A stretch of DNA of 53,954 nucleotides from Bradyrhizobium diazoefficiens (GCF_018131015.1 NZ_JAFCJJ010000037.1:1-53954), one strand, 5' to 3'. Numbered from the stretch's first letter, positions 26,731-35,851 are shown. Translations and numbers: made by a program. The notes: generated by a model not told the origin, from the letters alone.

Positions 26731-26990
26731 TTGCATCACTTCCCATATGAGGCGGTCGGCGATCAGCTGGGGTTCGCTACAACTATCAGGGGCATCGTAA
26801 TCTAGATGCCACCGGATAGGGCCGCAACAGGAAACGCCGGTGATTGTCTCCCGCACCGGCCTTGATCGCGTCAAACGAATGGACCGGCGCAGATTGACGC
26901 GGGCCACGACCGTATGGGACAGCCGGCGCGCATCTGATAGGAAGTGGCGAAGGCAAGTCCTCAGTTAGTGCATTCACCGGGACGCACGTC

Positions 26991-27464
26991 ATGGACAAGA
27001 ATCAAGTCAAACTTCCGCTCCTTGGCGGGTGTTTTTGCGCCGCGGTTCGCTACAGCTTAAGCGGCGCACCTGTCCTGGTTTACGTCTGTCACTGCCATAA
27101 TTGCCAATCGCGTTCAGGTTCAGCCTATAGCTTGACCGTGCTGGTTCCCGCTGCAGCGTTGGCACTGACCGGCCCCGTCGAAACATTTACGCGGATAACG
27201 CCGAACGGTCGTGAAGTCCGGCATACCTCATGCGCCCATTGCCGCGCCGGTTTGACATCGACTGACGTTGCCCGGCCGGACTACATGGGTCTACGTGCCG
27301 GGACTCTCGATGACGCCAGTTGGGCGGTCCCCATTGCTCAGACGTTCGTGAGCAGCGCGATACCGTGGGCTGTGATCCCAGGCGTCCAGCAGGTCGATCC
27401 CAAGGACTTCAGCTACGTGAACATGAGCGCCGCGTGGCGCGCCACGGCGCCGGTCTTTTACTAG
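26991..27464 (+). CDS. GFA-family (glutathione-dependent formaldehyde-activating-like) zinc protein
   Basis: A 157-residue protein with the conserved cysteine pattern of the GFA/CENP-V fold: GGCFCAAVRYSLSG near residue 13, VCHCHNCQSRSGSAYS near residue 32, and SCAHCRAGLTS near residue 80. These seven Cys bind two zinc ions in family structures. Most members have unknown substrates, and formaldehyde activation has been disputed even for the founder. The gene is divergent from the double hydrolase. Confidence 0.88.
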   Translation: MDKNQVKLPLLGGCFCAAVRYSLSGAPVLVYVCHCHNCQSRSGSAYSLTVLVPAAALALTGPVETFTRITPNGREVRHTSCAHCRAGLTSTDVARPDYMGLRAGTLDDASWAVPIAQTFVSSAIPWAVIPGVQQVDPKDFSYVNMSAAWRATAPVFY

Positions 27465-27564
27465 ATCTGGCCGCGGGCTCAATGGCATCAGCCACCGTCA
27501 ACTTCGCAGGCTACGAGGCGTAGGTCGCGGCTGGAGCCTGGGCCGGGCTGAGGTGCGTCCTCAT

Positions 27565-27598
27565 CAAAGCGCGATGACGATTCATCCCGATCTCTAAT
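27565..27598. repeat. Partial repeat tail (AAAGCGCGATGACGATTCATC type)
   Basis: AAAGCGCGATGACGATTCAT, followed by CCCGATCTCTAAT, resembles the end of the repeat at 38140-38175 (AAAGCGCGATGACGATGCAT, then CGCGCTCTAAT), with a few changes. The right end overlaps the stop codon of the dehydrogenase gene at 27594. It looks like a decayed or truncated copy. Confidence 0.5.
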
Positions 27599-28448
27599 GC
27601 CGCGGCGTTCGTCCGCGTATGCGGTCAAAGCCCTGCTTGATCGCTGCGAAGCGCCTGTCGATGAACGGTTCGTGCTCAGTATCGGTGAAAATGTAGGGCC
27701 AGTCGTTTTCGATGGCCTCGCGAACCAGCTCGCCCACATAGAGCGGATCAATGCCGTTGTTGATCCGCTCCCGCAATGCCTTGATGAACTCGGCGCGGAG
27801 GCCTTCGGTCGGCGGAGGCTTGCCGATCGCCCCGACAAATCGCTGCGGCACGTTGCGCCGGGAGTTCATGATCTGCGTGCGGATGACGCCCGGACACAGA
27901 ACGGATACCCCAATCTTCCTCGGCGCGAGCACGTTGCGCATCCCCTCGGACAGCGCCACCACGCCATATTTGCTCACATCGTAGGCCGGGCTTGGTCCCG
28001 TGATCAGACCGGCGACGGACGCCGTCGAAACAATCTGCCCTCCTTCGCCGTGCGCTTCGATCAGCGGACCGAAAATCTCAAAACCCCAGATCACCGACAT
28101 CAGGTTGACGCCGAGGACCCAGCTCCAGCCTGCATCCGTCCACTCGCCATAGGTGCCGCCGCCGCCCACGCCCGCATTGTTGACCAGGATGTCTACTCTG
28201 CCATATCGCGCGACGGTCGCGTCCGCTGCCGCCTGAAGCTCGCCCTTGAGCGAGACGTCGGCTTTCACGCCATCGACATCGACATTGGTCCGTGTCTTCA
28301 GGTCCGCGACCGCATTTTTCAGCGCCTCTTCCTCGATATCGCAGAGCATGACCTTCACCCCCGCCTGTGACAGCGCGGTCGCGATTCCCAGTCCGATCCC
28401 CGTGGCAGCGCCTGTCACGAATGCGGTCCGTCCAGCCAATTCTCTCAT
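27594..28448 (-). CDS. Short-chain dehydrogenase/reductase (SDR)
   Basis: A 284-residue classical SDR. TAFVTGAATGIGLGIATALS is the glycine-rich cofactor loop, VDILVNNAGVGGGG the NAG motif, VSTASVAGL carries the catalytic Ser, and the YDVSK pair Tyr/Lys lies near residue 158. An acidic residue after the second strand (MLCDIEEE) points to NAD rather than NADP. The ATG at 28448 follows AGGGGGAAG; the longer frame to 28520 lacks such support. The substrate is unknown. It is separated from the GFA gene by a convergent 129-base gap. Confidence 0.9.
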   Translation of the reverse strand: MRELAGRTAFVTGAATGIGLGIATALSQAGVKVMLCDIEEEALKNAVADLKTRTNVDVDGVKADVSLKGELQAAADATVARYGRVDILVNNAGVGGGGTYGEWTDAGWSWVLGVNLMSVIWGFEIFGPLIEAHGEGGQIVSTASVAGLITGPSPAYDVSKYGVVALSEGMRNVLAPRKIGVSVLCPGVIRTQIMNSRRNVPQRFVGAIGKPPPTEGLRAEFIKALRERINNGIDPLYVGELVREAIENDWPYIFTDTEHEPFIDRRFAAIKQGFDRIRGRTPRH

Positions 28449-28605
28449 GCGCTTCCCCCTTGCTTTCACGCAAAACATTCGCCCGCCAGATCGCAGGGAA
28501 TGGCGAGGGTTGCAAAGCAAGTTAAGTTGGCTTGCGTCGGTCCAATCCCGCTGGCATGCTGACGGCCGACGGTTGCAGTATGCACCGCTGGTTCAGCGGG
28601 CGGGG

Positions 28606-29838
28606 CTACGCCCCAAAGCTCTTCGGCGAGCCCGCGACCGCGACGCCGCCGCCGGTCGTCACCTTCATCACCGCAAGGCCGCGTTCGTTGGTGCCGTCGG
28701 CGCGGAATCTGAACAGGCCGTCGATGCCGGCAAAGCCGGAAGGGTTGGTGAGCACGTCCGCCGAGAAGCGCGTGGGCCCTTGCGTGCGCGCGAGCGCAGC
28801 GACGAGCGCGACCGCGTCGTAGGCGAGGGTGGCGGTGCGCACCGGCTCGCCGCCGAACTTGGTGCGATAGCGGCCGGAGAAACCGCGGAAGCCGGCCGGG
28901 TCCGGCGCGGCATAGAGGCCGCCCTGCAGGTTCGGACTGGCATAGACGCGCGGATTGTCCCACAGCCCGGTGCCGAGCAGCTGGATGTTGCGCAAATTCG
29001 CACCCGCAGATGTCATCGCGTCCGCTACCGCGACCACGGCATCGCCGTCATCGGCGATGAACAGCGCGTCCGCGCTGCCGAGGGCTTGCGCCACCGTGCG
29101 CGCAGGGTTGGCGCGATCCGCGCCGTATTTCTCGAATGCGACGATGCGCCCGCCACGCCGCGGCACCGCCGCCTTCACCGCGGCCTCGACGACGTTGCCA
29201 TAGGCATTGTCGGGCACCAGCACCGCGACGGAGCGTTTTCCGATGCCGGCGGAATATTCGACGATGCGGTTGACATCGGACTCCGGCAGGAAGGAGAGCA
29301 GGTAGACACCGCGGCCGGCGATGCTGGAATCGGTCGAGAACGCGATCACCGGGATGCCGCGCGCGCGGGCGACCTGCGCCACCGCCGGCACCGACTGGGC
29401 GAACAGCGGTCCCAGAATGATCTCGGCGCCTTCCTCGACTGCCTGCTGCGCGCCTGCCTGCGCACCCTGCGGGCTGCCATTGTCGTCCTTGATCAGGAGC
29501 TGGATATTGGGGTTCTGGAACTCGGCCAGCGCCATCTCGGCGGCGTTGCGCATGGATTGCGCGGCGAGGCCGGCATTGCCGGCGGCCGAGAGCGGCAGGA
29601 TCACGCCGACCTTGACGCCGCCGGTGCCCGCGGTTGAGGCCTGTTGCTGCGGGCCGGCCGGCTGGGCCGGGGGCGATGAGCTGCTGAACGGGTTGGAGAA
29701 CTGGCTGAGGCTCTGCTGCACGCCGGCGCAGGCCGACAGCAGCGGCGCGCCGAGCAGGACCCCAAGCGCGCTTCGCCGGGTCGCCCCCGACGAACGGGGC
29801 CCCGGACCAGAAGACTTCGGATTACGCGGGCCCACCAT
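28606..29838 (-). CDS. LpoA-like penicillin-binding-protein activator lipoprotein
   Basis: A 410-residue protein with an N-terminal lipoprotein signal (GVLLGAPLLSAC, acylated Cys near residue 37) preceded by an RR pair, a Pro/Gln-rich linker, and a periplasmic-binding fold of the branched-chain amino-acid receptor type (VKVGVILPLSAAGNAGLAAQ, EGAEIILGPLFAQSVPAVAQ). In gammaproteobacteria LpoA, which activates a class A PBP, lies next to rsmI and yraN; here the gene is divergent from rsmI-yraN, which supports the comparison. The N-terminal TPR half of LpoA is absent, so the function is inferred. Confidence 0.8.
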   Translation of the reverse strand: MVGPRNPKSSGPGPRSSGATRRSALGVLLGAPLLSACAGVQQSLSQFSNPFSSSSPPAQPAGPQQQASTAGTGGVKVGVILPLSAAGNAGLAAQSMRNAAEMALAEFQNPNIQLLIKDDNGSPQGAQAGAQQAVEEGAEIILGPLFAQSVPAVAQVARARGIPVIAFSTDSSIAGRGVYLLSFLPESDVNRIVEYSAGIGKRSVAVLVPDNAYGNVVEAAVKAAVPRRGGRIVAFEKYGADRANPARTVAQALGSADALFIADDGDAVVAVADAMTSAGANLRNIQLLGTGLWDNPRVYASPNLQGGLYAAPDPAGFRGFSGRYRTKFGGEPVRTATLAYDAVALVAALARTQGPTRFSADVLTNPSGFAGIDGLFRFRADGTNERGLAVMKVTTGGGVAVAGSPKSFGA

Positions 29839-30072
29839 GGCAGCTCATCTTTTGACCGGCCTTTTCGGTCGGTCAGACCTCGTCGTTCCGCGGCAGAGGT
29901 CGCGGAGTCATGCATATTGTCGATAAATAGTTAACCAAAACAAAAAGATAATACCCGCCTCACGCCGCAATCAAGATTTCCCGGCCACCCCTTCGCCGTC
30001 CGTGGCCCCGCGCGATCTTTTTCGGAAGGACTGGTTCCCAGCCTCGGGGATCATGCCTAAGTTCGTTTCATT
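29839..30072. other. Divergent intergenic region lpoA-like / rsmI
   Basis: The 234-base gap has an AT-rich stretch (GATAAATAGTTAACCAAAAC, then AAAAAGATAAT, about 29920-29952) that probably holds promoters for one or both genes, and a repeated GACCG/CGGTC motif just upstream of the lipoprotein start (29857-29878) that can form small hairpins. No gene is supported here. Confidence 0.35.
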
Positions 30073-31023
30073 ATGCGCGCAAAGCCGGCCCCGATAAATA
30101 CGCCTGAAGGCACAGACGCCGCTTCGCGCGGCTTCTCCATCGACGCCCACCGCCTCGCCGCGCCGAAGCCGGCGCCGGGCCTCTATCTGGTCGCGACCCC
30201 CATCGGCAATCTCGGCGACATCACGCTGCGCGCACTCGAGACGCTCGCCGGCGTCGAATTCATCGCCTGCGAGGACACCCGCATCACGCGGCGCCTGACC
30301 GAGCGCTACGCCATCGCGGCACAGCTCAAGCCCTATCACGAGCACAATGCGGAAGCCGCGCGGCCAAAAATCCTGGAGGCGCTGGCGCAGGGCGGCGCGG
30401 TCGCGCTGGTGTCCGACGCCGGCACGCCGCTGATCTCCGATCCCGGCTTCAAGCTGGTGCGCGAGGTCTGCGCGGCCGGACATTCCGTGTATGCGCTGCC
30501 CGGCCCGTCCTCGGTGCTGGCGGCGCTGTCGGTGGCGGCGCTGCCGACCGACCGCTTCTTCTTCGAGGGTTTTTTGCCGGCCAAATCCGCCGCCCGCAGG
30601 TCGCGCCTTGCCGAGCTCGCGCGCATCGACGCGACGCTGGTGATGTTCGAATCCGGCAACCGCGTGCAGGACACGCTCGCTGAGCTCGCCGAGATCATGG
30701 GCACGCGCGAGGCCGCGATCTGCCGCGAGCTGACCAAGCTGCACGAGGAGGTTTCGCGCGCGCCACTCGCCGAGCTGGCGCGCGAGGCCGACACGCTGGA
30801 GACGCGCGGCGAATTCGTGCTGGTGATCGCTCCGCCAGCGGCCGACGCCGAGGTGATGACGAGCGATGCCCTCGACGATCTCCTGCGCGCGCAGCTTGCC
30901 AACCACAGCGTCAAGGATGCCGTCGCCCACGCGGTGGCGCTGTCCGGGCGACCGCGCCGCGAGGTCTATGCCCGGGCGCTGGAGCTCGCAAAGCAGGTGC
31001 GAGGCGATGATGGCGAAGACTGA
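30073..31023 (+). CDS. rsmI: 16S rRNA (cytidine1402-2'-O)-methyltransferase
   Basis: RsmI methylates the ribose of C1402 in the decoding centre. The 316-residue protein has GLYLVATPIGNLGDITLRAL near residue 37, FIACEDTRITRRLTERY, AALVSDAGTPLISDPGFKLV near residue 118 (read here as VALVSDAGTP), YALPGPSSVLAALSVAALPT and FFEGFLPAKSAARRSRLAEL. The last part (LANHSVKDAVAHAVALSGRP) is the usual C-terminal helix-turn-helix. The N-terminus is about 30 residues longer than usual. It overlaps yraN by 17 bases. Confidence 0.96.
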   Translation: MRAKPAPINTPEGTDAASRGFSIDAHRLAAPKPAPGLYLVATPIGNLGDITLRALETLAGVEFIACEDTRITRRLTERYAIAAQLKPYHEHNAEAARPKILEALAQGGAVALVSDAGTPLISDPGFKLVREVCAAGHSVYALPGPSSVLAALSVAALPTDRFFFEGFLPAKSAARRSRLAELARIDATLVMFESGNRVQDTLAELAEIMGTREAAICRELTKLHEEVSRAPLAELAREADTLETRGEFVLVIAPPAADAEVMTSDALDDLLRAQLANHSVKDAVAHAVALSGRPRREVYARALELAKQVRGDDGED

Positions 31024-31411
31024 AGCCGATGCGGAACCGAAAACCGCCGCGCCCGAGCGCGTCGCCGCGTTCCGCACCGGGATCTCGGCAGAGAGCCGCG
31101 CCGCCGCCTTTCTCATCGCGAAGGGCTACCGCATCCTGGCGAGGCGCTACCGCACCCCGCATGGCGAGATCGACATCGTGGCCCGCCGCCGCAATTTGAT
31201 CGCCTTCGTCGAGGTCAAGGCGCGCGCCACGCTGGATGACGCCGCCTTCGCCGTGACGCCGCGGCAGCAGCAGCGCATCATCGACGCCGCGCAAGGGTGG
31301 CTCGTCGCGCATCCCGAGCATGCCGAATTCGAATTGCGATTCGACGCGATGCTGATTGCACCGCGGTCACTTCCGCGCCATGTGTTGGCGGCATTCGACG
31401 CCTCGACCTGA
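31007..31411 (+). CDS. yraN: UPF0102 family protein YraN (nuclease-like fold)
   Basis: A 134-residue protein (133 if it starts at the second ATG, 31010) with the YraN pattern: GISAESRAAAFLIAKGYRIL, ARRYRTPHGEIDIVARRRNL and IAFVEVKARATLDDAAFAVT. The E-I-D-I and V-E-V-K elements are the metal-binding core of an endonuclease-like fold. Function is not settled. The start overlaps the end of rsmI and is preceded by GCGAGGCG. The ORF extends further upstream only as an out-of-frame reading of rsmI. Confidence 0.92.
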   Translation: MMAKTEADAEPKTAAPERVAAFRTGISAESRAAAFLIAKGYRILARRYRTPHGEIDIVARRRNLIAFVEVKARATLDDAAFAVTPRQQQRIIDAAQGWLVAHPEHAEFELRFDAMLIAPRSLPRHVLAAFDAST

Positions 31412-31421
31412 AAGGCAGACC

Positions 31422-32366
31422 ATGAAACTGAACGTCGCCGTCCAGATGGACCCGATCGCCCGCATCAACATCAAGGGCGATTCCACCTTCGCGCTGCTGC
31501 TGGAGGCGCAGAAGCGCGGCCACGGCCTGTCCTATTACACGCCCGACAAGCTCTCGATGGTCGGCGAGGAGATCGTGGCGCCGGTCCAGGCTCTCACCGT
31601 CCGCGACGAGCCCGGCAACCACTTCGCCCTGGGCGAGCCCGTGCGCAAGGCGCTCAGCGGTTTCGACGTGGTGCTGCTGCGCCAGGATCCGCCGTTCGAC
31701 CTCGCCTACATCACCTCGACGCATCTGCTCGAGCGCATTCACCCCAAGACGCTCGTCGTCAACGACCCCGCCTCGGTGCGCAATGCGCCGGAAAAGCTGT
31801 TCGTGATGAATTTCCCGCAGCTGATGCCGCCGACGCTGATCTCGCGCGACCTCGACGAGATCAACGCCTTCCGCGACAAGCACGGCGCCGTCGTGATGAA
31901 GCCGCTGCACGGCCATGGCGGCGCGGCGGTGTTCCGCGTGATGCCGCAGGACATGAATTTCGGCTCGCTGTTCGACATGTTCTCGGTGACCTTCAGGGAG
32001 CCCTGGGTGATCCAGCAGTTCATCCCCGAGGTGAAGCACGGCGACAAGCGCATCATCCTGGTCGATGGCGAGTTCGCCGGCGCGGTCAACCGCGTGCCGG
32101 CCGCCGACGACCTCCGCTCCAACATGGTGCGCGGCGGCGCGGCCAAGGAGACCGAGCTCACGGCGCGCGAGCGCGAGATCTGCGCGACCGTCGGCCCGGC
32201 GCTGCGCGAGCGCGGCCTCTTGTTCGTCGGCCTCGACGTCATCAACGGCAACCTCACCGAGATCAACGTGACCTCCCCGACCGGCATCCGCGCCATCGCA
32301 CGCCTCGGCGGCCCCGACGTCGCGGCCAAGATCTGGGACGTGATCGAAGCGAAGCGGAAGAAGTAG
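31422..32366 (+). CDS. gshB: Glutathione synthetase
   Basis: GshB joins gamma-glutamylcysteine and glycine using ATP. The 314-residue protein begins MKLNVAVQMDPIARINIKGD and has VLLRQDPPFDLAYITSTHLL, VMKPLHGHGGAAVFRVMPQD near residue 158 (ATP-grasp), KRIILVDGEFAGAVNRVPA and FVGLDVINGNLTEINVTSPT with metal and ATP ligands. Length is typical. ATG 31422 follows AAAGGCAG, ten bases after the yraN stop, so rsmI-yraN-gshB is probably one operon. Confidence 0.97.
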   Translation: MKLNVAVQMDPIARINIKGDSTFALLLEAQKRGHGLSYYTPDKLSMVGEEIVAPVQALTVRDEPGNHFALGEPVRKALSGFDVVLLRQDPPFDLAYITSTHLLERIHPKTLVVNDPASVRNAPEKLFVMNFPQLMPPTLISRDLDEINAFRDKHGAVVMKPLHGHGGAAVFRVMPQDMNFGSLFDMFSVTFREPWVIQQFIPEVKHGDKRIILVDGEFAGAVNRVPAADDLRSNMVRGGAAKETELTAREREICATVGPALRERGLLFVGLDVINGNLTEINVTSPTGIRAIARLGGPDVAAKIWDVIEAKRKK

Positions 32367-32385
32367 CGGCTCTCGATTCTCCCTC

Positions 32386-32505
32386 GTCGTCCTGGCGAAA
32401 GCCAGGACCCATTACCCCGACGGCCGGTTTGGCGACGATCGGAGCGGACATCTCCTGTAACGATTCTCATCGGTGGTTATGGGTCCTGGCCTTCGCCAGG
32501 ACGAC
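32386..32505. repeat. Palindromic intergenic repeat, GTCGTCCTGGC variant
   Basis: GTCGTCCTGGCGAAAGCCAG with GACCCAT on the left and ATGGGTCCTGGCCTTCGCCA with GGACGAC on the right form a long stem. Compared with 17247-17369 and 52404-52525 the C-to-T change in the left arm is matched by the complementary change in the right arm. It lies downstream of gshB. Confidence 0.8.
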
Positions 32506-32762
32506 AATGGTGATGTGGCAAGCAAGCGTCCCACTAACCATCCATTCACCATGACGCTGCGCCTCGCGCACGTCGCCGCACGTGACTCTACGGGGCCACT
32601 GGCCGAGTGGCTAACGCGGCGTTCACCATCTGCCTAAAACTCGCGACGTGACCGGCCATCACACTCGGCCTCGCAACACCCCTTATACTTTTACTCCCTA
32701 CTCATCGACGCTGGGGAACCCGCCAAATGCGGGTCGTGTGCCCCGCGTAAGAGTAGAGGCGT
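32506..32762. other. Upstream region of the cpa/tad genes
   Basis: Together with the repeat this is a 396-base gap without a gene. It contains GCCACT-GGCCG-AGTGGC (32595-32611), a perfect inverted repeat, and TATACT (32684-32689), a good -10-like box about 74 bases before cpaB, though no matching -35 is visible. No pilin gene or tRNA is present. Confidence 0.4.
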
Positions 32763-33569
32763 ATGAACACCGCACGCATTGTCGTTCTGGTCATCGCGCT
32801 GGGTGCCGGCGGCGTCGCCGCGTATCTGGCGAGTGGCGTCGACAACAAGCCCGCACCCGTGCTTCCGGTGGCGGAGAAGCTGCCGACCACCGAGGTGCTC
32901 GTCGCCAGGGTCGACATCCAGCTCGGCCAGTTGGTGAAGCCCGAGGACGTGCAGTGGCAGGCCTGGCCGGCCGCGAGCGCGAGCGCCGCCTTCATCCGCC
33001 GTGACAACAGGCCCGAAGCGCAGAGCCAGGTCGCAGGCTCGATCGCGCGCATCCCGATGATGCAGGGCGAGCCGATCCGCGAGCAGAAGCTGGTGAAGGC
33101 CGAGGGAAGCGGCTTCATGGCCGCGATCCTGCCCACGGGCATGCGCGCCGTGTCGACCGAGATTTCGGCCGAGACCGGCGCCGGCGGCTTCATCCTGCCG
33201 AACGACCGCGTCGACATCGTCCTGACCCGCCGCGAGAAGGCGACCGGCGGCGGCAACGGCCCGAACACCAGCGACCGCGTCTCCTCCGAAGTCATCCTGT
33301 CCAACATCCGCGTGCTGGCGATCGACCAGCTGCCGAAGGAGAAGGACGGCCAGAACAGCGTGCTCGGCAAGACCGTGACGCTCGAATTGAAGCCCGAGCA
33401 GGTGGAGACGCTCTCCCGCAGCCGGCAGAGCGGCACGCTGTCGCTCGCCCTGCGCAGCCTGGTCGACGCCAACGTGATCGACAAGACGGACGAGGAACAA
33501 CCGCTGAAACGCGGCACCAGCGTCAACGTGGTGCGCTACGGCGTTCCAACCATGACGTCGCAGAAGTGA
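32763..33569 (+). CDS. cpaB: Flp pilus assembly protein CpaB (RcpC/SAF domain)
   Basis: A 268-residue protein with an N-terminal membrane anchor (MNTARIVVLVIALGAGGVAA) followed by a SAF domain (VLVARVDIQLGQLVKPEDVQ, PMMQGEPIREQKLVKAEGSG, GFILPNDRVDIVLTRRE) and a C-terminal part (VTLELKPEQVETLSRSRQSG). CpaB works in the periplasm with the secretin CpaC during Tad pilus assembly. It is the first gene of a cpaBCDE run; pilA and cpaA, often upstream, are not in the window. Confidence 0.92.
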   Translation: MNTARIVVLVIALGAGGVAAYLASGVDNKPAPVLPVAEKLPTTEVLVARVDIQLGQLVKPEDVQWQAWPAASASAAFIRRDNRPEAQSQVAGSIARIPMMQGEPIREQKLVKAEGSGFMAAILPTGMRAVSTEISAETGAGGFILPNDRVDIVLTRREKATGGGNGPNTSDRVSSEVILSNIRVLAIDQLPKEKDGQNSVLGKTVTLELKPEQVETLSRSRQSGTLSLALRSLVDANVIDKTDEEQPLKRGTSVNVVRYGVPTMTSQK

Positions 33570-33579
33570 TGGGGACAAG

Positions 33580-35061
33580 ATGACGGACGGGGGTAAGCGG
33601 ATGGGCTTGCGCATTCGGGGGAAGCGCGCAGGCACGTTCTGGGCAGGGGCGATGCTGATGCTGGGGCTGGTTGCGGCCCCGCATTTGACCCGCGCCGCGG
33701 ATGCGCCGGTCGGCGACCAGGCGCCGATGCAGGCGGCTGATCTCGACCTCGTGCCGGTCGCGTCCATTGCGGCGGCGAAGACGCGTTTTCTCTCGCTTGG
33801 TGTGGGCAAATCCGTCGTCATCGACCTGCCGCGCGAGGTCAAGGACGTGCTGGTGGCCGATCCCAAGATCGCCAATGCGGTGATTCGCTCGTCGCAGCGC
33901 GCCTACATCATCGGCGGCCAGGTCGGCCAGACCAACGTCGTGTTCTTCACCGCCGATGGCCAGCAGGTCGCCTCCTATGACATCGCGGTGAAGCGCGATC
34001 TCAACGGCATGCGCACTGCGCTGCGCCAGGCGCTGCCGGGCGTGCAGATCGAGGGCGTCGGCGACAGCGTGATGCTGACCGGCTCGGTGTCGAGCCCGGT
34101 CGAGGCGCAGCAGGCCGGCGACGTCGCCGCAAAGCTCGTCGGCGGCGCGGAAAAAGTCGTCAACAACATCGTCGTGCGCGGCCGCGACCAGGTGATGCTG
34201 AAGGTCGTCGTCGGCGAAGTGCGCCGCGACATCGTCAAGCAGCTCGGCGTCGACCTCAGCGCCAGCCTGAACGCCGGCACCGCTGTCGTGAATTTCAACA
34301 ACGCCATGCCGTTCTCGCTCAGTCCGCCGGTCGGCAATGGCGGGATCAACGTATCAGCCACCAAGGGCATCGCCACGGTCAACGCGACGTTGAAGGCGAT
34401 GGAAAGCGCCGGCGTGATGCGAACGCTGGCCGAGCCGAGCCTGACGGCGATCTCGGGCGAGTCCGCGACGTTCACTGCCGGCGGCGAATTCCCGGTTCCC
34501 GCGGGCTATTCCTGCGACCTGGCCAACCGCTGTACCACCCAGATCAGCTTCAAGAAGTTCGGCATCTCGTTGAACTTCACGCCGGTCGTGCTCAGCGAGG
34601 GCCGTATCAGCCTGCGCGTGATGACCGAGGTCTCGGAGCTGTCGAACCAGCAGGCCATCACCGTGTCGAACGGGATCACCGTTCCCTCGCTGACGACCCG
34701 CCGCGCCGAGACGACGCTGGAGATTCCCTCGGGCGGCTCGATGGCGATGGCCGGCCTGATCCAGCAGCAGACCAAGCAGGCGGTCAACGGCATGCCCGGC
34801 CTCGACCAGATCCCGGTCTTCGGCCAGCTGTTCCGCAGCCAGGACTTCGTCAACAACGAGTCCGAGCTGATGGTGATCGTGACGCCCTATGTCGTGCGTG
34901 CGGTGGCCCAGAAGGACCTGTCGCGGCCCGACGACGGCTTCGCGCCGGCCGCCGATGCGCAGACGGCGCTGCTCGGCCGCATGAACCGCCTCTATGGCAT
35001 CGCGCGCCGGGTCGATCCGGTCGAGGGCGTCACCGGCGATTTCGGCTTCATCATCGATTGA
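33580..35061 (+). CDS. cpaC: Tad/Flp pilus secretin CpaC
   Basis: CpaC (RcpA) forms the outer-membrane channel of the Flp pilus. The 493-residue protein has a signal peptide (TFWAGAMLMLGLVAAPHLTR, ending near AADA), an N-terminal domain (FLSLGVGKSVVIDLPREVKD, then VLVADPKIANAVIRSSQRAY), a BON-like segment (VEGVGDSVMLTGSVSSPVEA) and the secretin core near residues 250-450 (LAEPSLTAISGESATFTAGG, TLEIPSGGSMAMAGLIQQQT, LGQLFRSQDFVNNESELMVI reading as FGQLFRSQ). ATG 33580 or 33601 are both possible starts. Confidence 0.94.
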   Translation: MTDGGKRMGLRIRGKRAGTFWAGAMLMLGLVAAPHLTRAADAPVGDQAPMQAADLDLVPVASIAAAKTRFLSLGVGKSVVIDLPREVKDVLVADPKIANAVIRSSQRAYIIGGQVGQTNVVFFTADGQQVASYDIAVKRDLNGMRTALRQALPGVQIEGVGDSVMLTGSVSSPVEAQQAGDVAAKLVGGAEKVVNNIVVRGRDQVMLKVVVGEVRRDIVKQLGVDLSASLNAGTAVVNFNNAMPFSLSPPVGNGGINVSATKGIATVNATLKAMESAGVMRTLAEPSLTAISGESATFTAGGEFPVPAGYSCDLANRCTTQISFKKFGISLNFTPVVLSEGRISLRVMTEVSELSNQQAITVSNGITVPSLTTRRAETTLEIPSGGSMAMAGLIQQQTKQAVNGMPGLDQIPVFGQLFRSQDFVNNESELMVIVTPYVVRAVAQKDLSRPDDGFAPAADAQTALLGRMNRLYGIARRVDPVEGVTGDFGFIID

Positions 35062-35113
35062 CGCGAACGGACGGTTTGGGGACCGCGGCAAGGCAGGGGG
35101 CAAGAGGGGACCG

Positions 35114-35851
35114 ATGACGAAGACGACAACCGATCGACGTCGCAACTGGCGCATCGCGTTTGCGCTGACGGGGCTCTCCGTCATGCTGGCTGCGTGCAAC
35201 ACCACGGCCGAGGTGGCCACCACCCAGACGGTCCCGACCGATTATCGCCAGCGCCATCCGATCGCGGTGCAGGAAGGCAAGAAGTCGATCGTGATCTTCG
35301 TCGGCAAGGCGAGAGGCGGGCTCTCGTCCACGCAGCGCGCCGACGTTGCGGGCATCGCCCGGGACTGGGTGCGCGAAGGCACCGGCTCCGTCGTCGTCGA
35401 CGTGCCCATCGACACCGCGAATTCGCGCGCGGCGGCGGCGACCTATCAGGACATCCGCTCCGTGCTCGCATCCGGCGGTGTGCCGTCGCGCGCCATCGTG
35501 CAGCGTCCCTACCGGCCCGACGATCCCGGCCTGCTGCCCACCATCCGGCTGAGCTATTCCAGAATCCAGGCGGTCGCCGGCCCCTGCGGCCTTTGGCCGG
35601 AGGACGTCGGTCCGAACCTCCTCGACCCCGGCTACAACGAGAACCGGCCCTACTTCAATCTCGGCTGCGCCAGCCAGCGCAACCTCGCGGCGATGATCGA
35701 CAACCCGGCCGACCTCGAGCAGCCGCGGGCCGAGACCCCCGTCTACACCGCTCGCCGCGACATCGTCTTCGACCGCTACCGCAAGGGTACGTCGACCGCG
35801 ACCACCTATCCCGAGGCCGACAAGGCCAAAATCAGCGAAACCGGCAAATGA
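35114..35851 (+). CDS. cpaD: Pilus assembly lipoprotein CpaD
   Basis: A 245-residue lipoprotein: signal with lipobox GLSVMLAACNTTAEV (acylated Cys near residue 28), then DYRQRHPIAVQEGKKSIVIF and a family-typical C-terminal region GPCGLWPEDVGPNLLDPGYN, NLGCASQRNLAAMIDNPADL. CpaD is thought to help place or stabilise the CpaC secretin in the outer membrane. ATG 35114 follows AGAGGGG. Its stop overlaps the cpaE start as ATGA. Confidence 0.93.
   Translation: MTKTTTDRRRNWRIAFALTGLSVMLAACNTTAEVATTQTVPTDYRQRHPIAVQEGKKSIVIFVGKARGGLSSTQRADVAGIARDWVREGTGSVVVDVPIDTANSRAAAATYQDIRSVLASGGVPSRAIVQRPYRPDDPGLLPTIRLSYSRIQAVAGPCGLWPEDVGPNLLDPGYNENRPYFNLGCASQRNLAAMIDNPADLEQPRAETPVYTARRDIVFDRYRKGTSTATTYPEADKAKISETGK

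Noticed and set aside
32591..32640. tRNA-like stretch (GGCCGAGTGGCTAACGCGGC resembling a Ser tRNA D arm)
   Set aside because: No acceptor stem, anticodon stem or TTC-type T arm can be built around it; the inverted repeat GCCACT/AGTGGC explains the similarity.
35194..35847. Upstream extension of the cpaE reading frame
   Set aside because: It runs through cpaD in another frame; the ATG at 35848 overlapping the cpaD stop fits the family.
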